Assembly: GCA_964247055.1 (NCBI GenBank)
Contig: OZ176051.1
Span: forward strand, 13,082,001 to 13,146,000
DNA from: Paragordius varius
Lineage: Eukaryota; Nematomorpha
Length of the DNA stretch: 64,000 bases
Direction: 5' to 3'
Part shown: positions 15,301-26,638 of the stretch, piece after piece
How the letters are laid out: every line of letters begins with the position of its first letter
How positions within the stretch are numbered: position 1 is the stretch's first letter
Notes under the pieces: model-generated
What the model saw: only the letters and a program-made list of their open reading frames with translations
Database searches by the model: none
Told to the model about the DNA's origin: nothing
Program-made: the position numbers and the translations under genes

Positions 15301-18300
15301 GATTTCACAAGTTTAGTTAATAAGATGTAAAGTCTTATTGGGATTGGATAATCATTGGGTCTAACGATTTGTTAATGATTTAAGGAAGATAAAAATCCTT
15401 AAATTTACAAGATGGAACTAGAATGTACTTAGAATTCAAATGAAAAGAAAAGGTCTACTTTAAGACCATCTGGATTGGTTTTGGAATTAGTAGAACCCGA
15501 TATTCAGTTGTATTAGAACTCGACAGATTCATTTAATAGCTTTATATTAGAATGTTTTTTTTGAAATGGAAAAAGGGAGATCAATATGATGGATCATTGG
15601 CACCATGATTCAGTTGATGTTGGTTAGGTTAAAATTCGATTAAAATAATTAGTGAATTTAAAAAAGTCGTAACTAGGGTTGTGCTGACCAAGTCATGGTT
15701 TGGACAATTGACCGGGTCATGACAGGTCAAGGACTATTTATTTTTTACAGCTGTTTTTTATAATTGCAAGTTTCTTTTTTGGAAGAGATAGTAGGATTTT
15801 ATTGTTTATATATATTTATTAAAAAATATGAATTAAATATTTTATATAAAATAATCGATATATAAATATTCTCTATTAAAAATATATTAATTGTTAAACA
15901 TGCATCCTCATAACATTAGTATTAAGCATCCATGTGAGTTTTCGACAAAACAGTACATAAAACAAACTAAATAAAAAAGATATTTAAAGCCACAAATTGG
16001 CAAAATATATTAATTCTAAATATGCATTAATATTATTAAAAATAAAGTTTTTCTTTAAAATTGATTGAATATTTCTAATAATAAATAAAATGTTTAAATA
16101 TTTAACCAATAAAATTCGTGACATTATTAGTCAAACACTTATTATTTGAGCATTATTTTCATAATCTCCAATATACACTTAAATATTATTACAGTTTTTT
16201 ATAGTTTCAAAATAATTGATAACAAATTTTTACTTTGACTTCGTACTTTTTATAATCAAAGCTAAATTTAAGTTATGACACTTCTTTTACAGGTTCTGGG
16301 AAAGTTTTAGCGCTCAATATATCGATTAATTTGGAACCTGTGTTGCCTTTTGATAATATAATAATGTGTTTTATTATCGCAGGTTAATAGTATTTTGTAG
16401 CTAATAGGATAAGATAGCGATTTCCTCATTTGATTTATAGTAAAAACATATATGAATCAGATTTGGCTTCGGATGTGTGTCATATGTAATTTTAATTCTG
16501 CTATTATGCTGATATTTATTAGGTCGAAATAATTGTGAATTATGAATGCTCTATATCTCCTAAAAATATCATTAATTAAAAAAATAGATCAACTGTCAAT
16601 AAAATAATTTGTTTATTAAAATCATTATAGGATTTTGGATTTGCATTTCAAAATAGTCATTTGTAGCCAACATTTTTTCACTCACAACCATTCATTGTTC
16701 AGCACATTGTGCATTCCCAAATAATATTAATTTTAAAAATATAGTTTAATCAAGTCCGAATATTTTAAAATTATGATAAAAATAAATTCTCTATATTTCA
16801 CATTTTTAGTTCTTTACTTAAATGAAGTAATCTGCAGAAATGCAATTATAGAGAATTTTTTCTAGGGATATTCAGCTAACAAAATCGCCAATATCAAACA
16901 TTCGTTAAAATGTTGGGAAAGAGGAATGTTTAGAAATTTTTTGTAATATATCATTTCTTCAATAGTGTCCTTTAACATTTGAAGTTGGTCCTTGAACGCT
17001 CAAGTTGGTCCTTAAACACTTCAAGTTGGTCCTTGAACACACATTTTATTAATCCTTCAACTTTTTTTAAGTTTCCAACTTTTTTCAATAAAATCATATA
17101 TCATTCATGTATTTTATAATTATATTTTTAATTAACATAAGGTTTATATCAATAAAAACTTTTAATCATTTGAAAACCCTACATTTTTAGTATTTTCTTA
17201 ATTATTTTAGATTTATAAGATTTTAACATTAATTCGAAAAAAGGGTTATTATACACTTTTTCGTGAAAAACATTTAAAATAATTTTGTTAAATGGAAAAA
17301 AATAAACAAAAAGTGGTTTTGAATAGAATTTTTAATTTTAAAGTAATTATACAATAAAAAAAAATTGAGTGAGAAAATAAAATAATAAATGCAAAAGTTT
17401 TGTTACAGTGGTTAAATTCCAACTTGAAGTGTTAAGGACCCACTTGATGTGTTCAAGGAAACTCTTGAAATGTCCTAGGACCAAATGGTATATTATTATA
17501 AATTACATAAATTTAATCTATTTGAAATTTATTCTATTTTGATATTATTTATACATTATTGAAAACATTTATCAATTTTTTCACCATTAATTTAATATAC
17601 AGCTTATATTGACACCAAACGACAATGGATCAAGTGATAATATCGCATTTTGCAGTTTGTTTATAGAAAAAAATATTTATTCGGATTGTCTATACCCTCA
17701 GGATATAGAAGATATGGTACTATTTTTTTAACTTTCATAGGCTGAAATTAAACAAATGAATAATGGAATCCAAATAACGTTGAAAAATGGGCAAAATAAA
17801 TTAGTTAAAAATGCGTTTATCATTCGTATAAATAGTGACGCATTAAACATATCTGGAACGAAACATAAATTAAATATAATTTTGGCCGATTGTTCAGGTA
17901 AATATATTTTATATATTTTTTTAACATATTTCTATATCCATTTTTATCAATAGATATATCAACAACAGGTATTTTTGTTAATTAATTTTTAGTTATAACG
18001 CCAACAACTACCGGTTCACATTTCAATACAACAACCCCTACACCGATAACCACGCCTACAAGAGTGACGACGCCATCCGGTCAAACAACCCCATCGGGTC
18101 AAACAACTCCATCAGGTGAAACAACTCCTTCAGAAACTACACCATCCGGTGAAACAACTCCTTCAGGACAAACTACACCATCAGCTACCACGTCATCGGG
18201 TGCAACTACACCTTCCGGTCAAACAACCCCATCTGGTCAAACAACTCCTTCAGGTCAAACTACACCATCTGGTGTAACTACTCCATCAGGTGCAACTACA

Positions 18301-20238
18301 CCTTCCGGTCAAACAACGCCATCCGGTCAAACAACTCCATCAGGTGAAACAACTCCTTCAGGACAAACTACACCATCCGGTGAAACAACTCCTTCAGGAC
18401 AAACTACACCATCCGGAGCTACCACGCCATCGGGTGCAACTACACCTTCCGGTCAAACAACCCCATCTCGTCAAACAACTCCTTCAGGTCAAACTACACC
18501 ATCTGGTGTAACTACTCCTTCAGGACAAACTACACCGTCCGGTGAAACAACTCCTTCAGGACAAACTACACCATCCGGAGCTACCACGCCATCGGGTGCA
18601 ACTACACCTTCCGGTCAAACAACTCCATCGGGTCAAACAACTCCATCAGGTGAAACAACTCCTTCAGGACAAACTACACCGTCCGGTGAAACAACTCCTT
18701 CAGGACAAACTACACCATCCGGAGCTACCACGCCATCGGGTGCAACTACACCTTCCGGTCAAACAACTCCATCAGGTGATACAACTCCTTCAGGACAAAC
18801 TACACCATCTGGTGTAACCACTCCATCAGGTGCAACTACACCTTCCGGTCAAACAACTCCATCTGGTCAAACAACTCCTTCAGGACAAACTACACCATCG
18901 CAAGCTACCACGCCATCGGGTGCAACTACGCCTTCAGGTCAAACTACACCCTCTGGTCAAACCACTCCATCAGGTGCTACTACGCCTTCAGGGGAAACAA
19001 CGCCATCCGGTCAAACAACTCCATCTGGTGAAACAACTCCTTCAGGACAAAGTACACCATCCGGAGCTACCACGCCATCGGGTGCAACTACACCTTCCGG
19101 TCAAACAACTCCATCTCCTCTAACTACATGCCCACTTGGTATTTATTCTTTCTACATACATAGATTATTGATAGATATACAAAGACATATATCATTTTAA
19201 TATAAATAATTTTTTTGCTCACCATACCTTTCTTCTTAAATATCAATATATATCTATTTATTTCTTTTTATCTTCTCTCTTTTTTATAATTAAGGTTTAA
19301 TTTGTCCTATAATATAGGCATCCAACAAATAAATTTTATTAGACAAGTGCTATTTTAAAAATATAAAATATATTTCTACACAATTAAACTAAAGTTTGTT
19401 TACTTTTATTACCGTGTACTTTCTAGCACCTTTCCTAACATTACGTTATTACAGTATGAGTAAGTATACATTGCTAGAAAGTTATTAATTATTGCCAAAA
19501 TGTAAATAGAACAAAAGGCAGTATTATTGGCTAATAAGTGAAAAAATAACTAGCCAATAATAATGCCCTTTGTTATATTTACTATTTGGCAATAATTAAT
19601 ACTTTCTAGCAACCTATACTAACTCAGACTGTATTGTATATTAAGATAAATAGATACTATTAATTGTATATACAATTGACAGTACAGTAGCGTTTCTTAA
19701 ATAACAGATGGTTAAAATTACATTTTTATTTCTTACATTTATTTAATTTAAAAAAAATTCTTTATATCATACACTACTGCATTTCGATTGGCTAACAATA
19801 ATGGGAATTGACCATCATCACAGAGCGTACATATTATTGATTTAAAATATAATCTCGTTTAGGCATACCAATATGCGATCTCGTTACAGAAAGTGGATTG
19901 TACAATTTATCTGATATCGTAACCTGTACTTCACCATCATGCAGGTTTTTTTTATTTTTTTATTGATGCATCAGATGGGTTAATTTTATCAAATAGTATT
20001 TTGCAATACAAAAGTTTAATCGTTTACCCCATTTACTTTATAATGTATTAAGTGGAGAGATTTATCTGGAAAGAACCAAAAATGCTGTTATTTGGCCATC
20101 CAAAGATAATGATACCTTCCATCTATTTTCCAGCAATGAAGATGACAGGCAACGAAAGATATATGAAACATTAACCATAATTTTGTATTTGAAAACCAAG
20201 TTCCACATCTCATTTGAGGCTGATAGCAATGTACGTAA

Positions 20239-20280
<42 letters not shown>

Positions 20281-21103
20281 TTATAAGCATAAAAGTTTTT
20301 AGCTAGTAGATTCGGGTTCATGTTGCAATAAAAACTGATAAAACCGATTCAAGCATTCAGCTGTTTCTAAAAATTTTATTTATGGATTATAAGGAAAATT
20401 TTGCTAATCAAGTAATACATAATTTAAAAGCGTTTTTTGACTTCAATTAAAGCATATAAAATGCAATCAGAACTAAAAAATAATTATAAAATTTGGTTAT
20501 ATTAGCTAGTTAATCGTTATAATTTATATCAGAAATGCATTGTATAAAAACGTTAATTTTTTTTGAATTGCGTCTTGACTTTTTACATAACTTTAACCCG
20601 TTTGGCGCGGTGGGAAAGATAAAGTTTTAAATAATATTTATCGCAAATTTTAAATTTTTATTCTAAATGTAAAAAGCTCTAAAATTAATTGGATATATAA
20701 TGTTATTTTTAATTTTTGGGATTACATGTTTATAAATAAAATTACTCAAAACTGTTTGTAATAATCTAACAAAGGAAAAAAAGGTCGTTTTTTAAAATTA
20801 AGATATGCATTAACCGGTCTCTCTATTAATATATTGCTTAAATCTCGTAACTCAAATTCAATACGCCAGAGCAAGATTTTTGAAGGGTAATAAAGCCTAG
20901 CATGTCTATGATAATTATTTAACTATGTGTAAATAGCTTGTCTTGGAGAAAAAAGAATTAATTGCTCCCGATGCTGTTGCATTCTGCACCTTATTCATCC
21001 GAAATGATATCTTTTCTGATTGTTTCCATGGCAAAGATGTAGAGAATATGGTAAGATAGTTTCTTTATAGTTTTAGCCATTACTCAAAGTCCCGATTTTT
21101 GAT

Positions 21104-21135
<32 letters not shown>

Positions 21136-24100
21136 TTTACATGAATTTAGGTACAAGTAAGACAAGATACAAAATCTATTACAATTCAAGAGAATAAGAA
21201 TGGCCAAACTATTGATCGCGTAATTAATGACGCCTTCATAGTATATGTCAATCACAAGGCAATCAATACTTTGGGTGACAAACAAAAATTAAACATTGTC
21301 ATTGCTAATTGTGAAGGTATGATTCGTACAAAATTTTTATCAATAATTTTACCAGTTTTGTTTAAATTTCGGGGAACATTGTATACGTAAGTATACCAAT
21401 CGGGATGATAACTATATATCTCAAATAGTAAATGCATCATATAACTTTTGTTAATTGCTCAATCGAAGATTCCCAAAATTATCGCATACTATTATATTTT
21501 TTTGTTTTAAGATAAAAGCATTATAGCTTAAACTTTTCAAAAAATTATTCCGTTATTTTATTTAGATTATTTCTATTGTTTGGTATAACACGGTAATAAG
21601 TATATTTTTAAAAACTCAATTTTTAATTATACTTTTTTACAAACAAAATATCATTCTTATTTTATTTTATAATATTTATTTCATCCATATCGAAAATGGA
21701 CATGGTTTTAATGCAAAAATAATTAAAAAACGAATCTCTCAACCCATTCACTATCAAAATTAGAATAATTTTAAATCTGAATAATATTAACGTTTCTCTT
21801 TAAAAGAGTGACAAACAAGGATCACAATCATTTCCCAATCAAAAAAAACGTTTTCCTAGTCAATCACGATTTGCTGGTCAATCAAATCGATTTCCCAGTC
21901 AATTAAAATAATTCCCCAGTCAATCGAATCTATTTTCCAATTGAAAATTTTCCCAGTTAACAAAAACATTGGTTTTATTTTAATGATAAATATCGAAACA
22001 AGATACAAAAAGAACTTTTAACACTATGAGCATATCAATGGGATATTATTTTTCATAAAAACATAATTGAATGACATTCTATATAAGCCACAATCATTAA
22101 TGACTTTTATGTTTTATTAATTGGATTAGTATTTATGGTTTTTGAGATATTTTTAAATATTTAAAAAAAATTATTTTATTGATTTCGCATTAATATTCCG
22201 TAACCTATAAAATCTATAGTTTCGGATAGAAAATAAATAATATACCATTTTCGCCAATCGGTTATTTCACCCTTCAAATTGCTTTTTAAAATGCCAAATT
22301 TGTCGATAAAAATTCGGGAAAAATAGCTAAATCAATTTTAAATATATAAAAATAAAAAGGATAATTTAAAAGAAAAATATATTATAAAGTCGCAAATGTT
22401 ATATCTTTAAAGTTTTAAATGACTAATTTGAGATGAAAATGGTATACTTTTAAAATTTTAGATTTAATAGGTTAGCCCCGAATATTTGTACGAACTATAA
22501 AATAAAAAAATAAATGTTTTCTTAAAAATATCTCACGAACCATAATTTCATCCACATAATATATTTCTTTTAAAGAATTCTGTTATTAATGATTGTGTAT
22601 TGGCATATATAGAAAAAATTGTCATTCAATAATTATATACTTATTAAAAAACATCCCATTAATAAGTTCATAGTGGTAAAAAGTTATTTTTATATCTTGT
22701 TTTTATATTTATCATTATAAATAAAACCGTTTTTATTGACTGGAAAAATGTTTCGATTTACTGATAAAATGTATTGAGTGACAAGGAAAATGTTTCGATT
22801 CACTGGGAAAATGTTTCGCACTGGAAAAATGTATCTATAGACTGGGAAAACGTTTCGATTGACTGGGAAAATGATATATACTATGAATTTACCATTATAA
22901 TTTTTTTAATTCCTAATCAAAATTAAAATAATATCTTTTAATAATTTGATGCCGCTGATATGCTATCTCGTTAACTTTAAACTTAACTTAAATTTTTTTT
23001 TCATTTTACATAGTTAACGAAAGATATGATTCTTTAGCGACATAAGTGTTAAAAATAAATTGTATTTTATCGATTCTATCCCACTTCAAACCTATGTTTC
23101 ATGATAATTTATTAAAAAGTAAAAACTTCGGAGCTGCATAAAAAGTCAGAAATAATTTTCTGTACAAATTTAAAATATGTTTGCCAATAGAGGTTATGGC
23201 AATCCAAATATTTTATACATATGGTACTAGTCATTTTACTAAAAACAAGAAGTCCGTGTTCTCAAAAATTATTCGCGTTTTTATTATCGCTAAAAAGATC
23301 AATTTGAAAAATATGGAATAAACTTTCTTCTGAAAAAATTATTAATAAGAATTAATTTATATTAAGAAATTATCTACTTGGCTATAAATCTCGGTTTTGG
23401 ACAAAACTGATTCCCATATTTTATAAATTGAAACCGTGATATATATTAAAAATTAATAAAATTGGAATACATTATTTTTTATAAAATTGGTTGTATTTAT
23501 AATTCGAGAATCGACAATTTTTAAGATTATTAATGGTTGAAATGCCAGCTTTATAGTTTGTATACCAAATATTATTTTTTCATAACATAAAATATAGAGT
23601 GATCGTTTGATGCACTTATTTAAAAAAGCCTTTTTTATAACGAAATTATTCTAAATAAAAATTTGGTTAATGTGGAATCTACCAAGAAAATTATAAATCT
23701 TTATATATTTAAAGTTCTATAAACTATACTCTAGTCATTTAAAAAAATACTATTTTCACACAAATTTTCATTTATCTTTTTTAACACACCATTTTACCTT
23801 AAGGTAGTATTATAGCGCGATTAAGGTATTTGAGCAATTAACCCAAATTTATAGATATGTTTAGCATTCTAGTGCTACATTTTTTTTTAATTTTATAAAA
23901 AATTCTCATCTCAATTTTTTTTGCCGCCAATTTTTTGTATAAATATTCTTAAATCGCTAAAGGAAGGCAAATAAATGTATATTATGGTTGAAATGTAAAT
24001 AACTTTAAAAAGCTTTCGTATCTTCCCAGCAATGTATCAGCTGTTCGTTTCGATCATGTTTTGGGGTCGTCCCGATTTTAAACTAAAATATAAATATATA

Positions 24101-26590
24101 ATACATGAAAAAACTATGATTAATCAATTCTAATATCGGTAGCTTATTTATGAAATAGCTCTGGATAAAAATACCCCAAAAAAGCTAATTAGGGAAAAAA
24201 AGTTAATAAAATGTTAAACATGAATATAATAGCAACATTTTTGGATATGACACTCAGCGTATTATACCAACTAAAATAAACGAAATATTGAATAATATTT
24301 TTTTTATTGTGTTTTTAGAAACTACGACAACCACTACATCCATCAGCACGCTACCTTCGCTCTCGACAAGTATTATTTTTAATTAACTACATAATTTATC
24401 TTAACTTTTGGGATTACCAAAATATATTATTAAGATTCATATAACATTTTTCCAATCTTAAGTTTTTTTGAATCATGCTTTCTTACATTTCTTATAGGAT
24501 TTTATAAAAAATTTAAGTATTCTCCTTTTTAAAATAATTTTTATGTATCAATAACAAATTTGTATTAGCTATGCCCATCTCTTCTACCACTGATATAACT
24601 GGAGAAACAACAACAGAACCTACAACACCTTATACCTCACCAGATGGACAAACCACTACTTCAGATTCACGTATATTATTTATATAAGTGTGCTTAATGT
24701 GTATAAATGTTTGAAAATAAATACGTTGGATACAAGAACATAAATTATAATTGTAGCAATAAATTTTAAATTTTATTATAGGGGTAACCGTGATTGATTG
24801 TCCTGACGAAGATAATACAAGTAAGATAATTTATCAACCAAAATTTGATTTATTCATTATATTTTCAGAATAGAAATAAAAATTTATTTTTTATTCAGCT
24901 AAAACTCCAGCTTATGATATTGGAGCCATTTGCTTTGTGGTAGAAAGCGCAGGACTTTATGACATACGACAAGAATTGAATTTACCAAAGTATATACATA
25001 GCACAATATATCGTTTTCGTTGATTCGTAAATTTCTTTTTTTATGGAACATTGTAGTCAGAAAAAATGGTGTCTTGTAAATGTCGTATTTTATTTATTAT
25101 AGAGAGGCACAATTTAAAACACCAACCTACCTCTCTAAACAAAACAACAGTGTACAATGGACGGTAGATGGTGATAAAATTTTCCAAGCTTCTGATAATG
25201 TGTACACTGCATTAGATACAAATACTCTATCCGACATTTCAATGGCTAACAAATACTTTAACCTTAAAATGAAGGCTAGAAGTGATGTATGGATAAAATT
25301 ATAATCATTTTTGTTAATCTCTGTTTTTATAATGATGACTGGTTAATTATTACTGTTTTTCTCTTTAGTTATCATTGGAAATCAGCCAAGACACCAAGAT
25401 GAACAAATTCTGTGGTTTACATTTTGGCTCTGCTGGTCTGGCTTCTAGGTGCTATGATCTCTCCATACCAAAATCTTCTACATTGAAAAAAGTAAATTAA
25501 CATTTTCCATGATATACCAAATAAAATGCCTACACATACTCATTCATATAAACTATGATGGGTAAAAAAACAAAATATTTCAAAAGAAACGATAAGGTTT
25601 GCATATTAATCGGTCTAATTTTTCATGGATAAAAAATAAGTATGATCGCAACAAATTTTAGTATCGCCTATTCATTCATTATAAAATTATTTTATAAATA
25701 TTTTTTTTCAGTTGTCGGTGGTACAAAAGGATGACCATATAGCTGTTAATGAATACTTTGAGGATAGTGTTATTCGTAAAGCTATCAGTAAGACGTTTGT
25801 TACTGAAATGTCGTTTGAAAACGCCGTTTTAGAACCAATCGCAATGGGCCAACATAAACTTGATATCATCCTTCAGAACTGCACAGATCGTAAATATTTT
25901 TTATAAAAAAAATAATTTCATCATTTTATATTAATTTGTTTAATTGACCAAACTTAAGTTGTCAAATATTCAACTCTAATTTATATTTGATACATTTATA
26001 TAGAATGCTTAGATGAAACCGTTTGGTCTAACTATACACTGCCTGATCATACCAAAGATCAAAACAAAAGTATTTGATTTTTCATTCTGTTAATGCCTTA
26101 GGCGGTGATATTGATTGTATTTATTGAAAAATTATATTTTTATTTTTTTGTAGCGGCCTACTTGGAATATGACTGTATGTGTGAGCTTGTCCAAGAACCT
26201 GGTGTTTACAACATCTTAAACTTGAATGACCGTTTACCAAAATTGGAGTATATATACATTTTATTTTATTAATCTCTTACTTTTGAAAACACATTATATA
26301 TTTGCAATAATATAGATGGATTTTTTATATGATTAAATCCATTCTCTTCTTATGTATAGAAACGTTAAATTATACCCCGAAAATAAGGCTATTGCCCTCA
26401 AGCTTATAGCCAACTTTAACCCCGTCGAAGAAAATGGCAAGATAACATATCAATTATTTAATGATCAAGAGCAAACTTATTTGAGACAATTAACTGATGT
26501 AGCAGATTACAGTATATCCGTTAATGCTGATGTAAGTGGAAACTTTTTAACAACTAAACAATATCGATTGTCATAAAAATAAATTATGAG

Positions 26591-26638
<48 letters not shown>

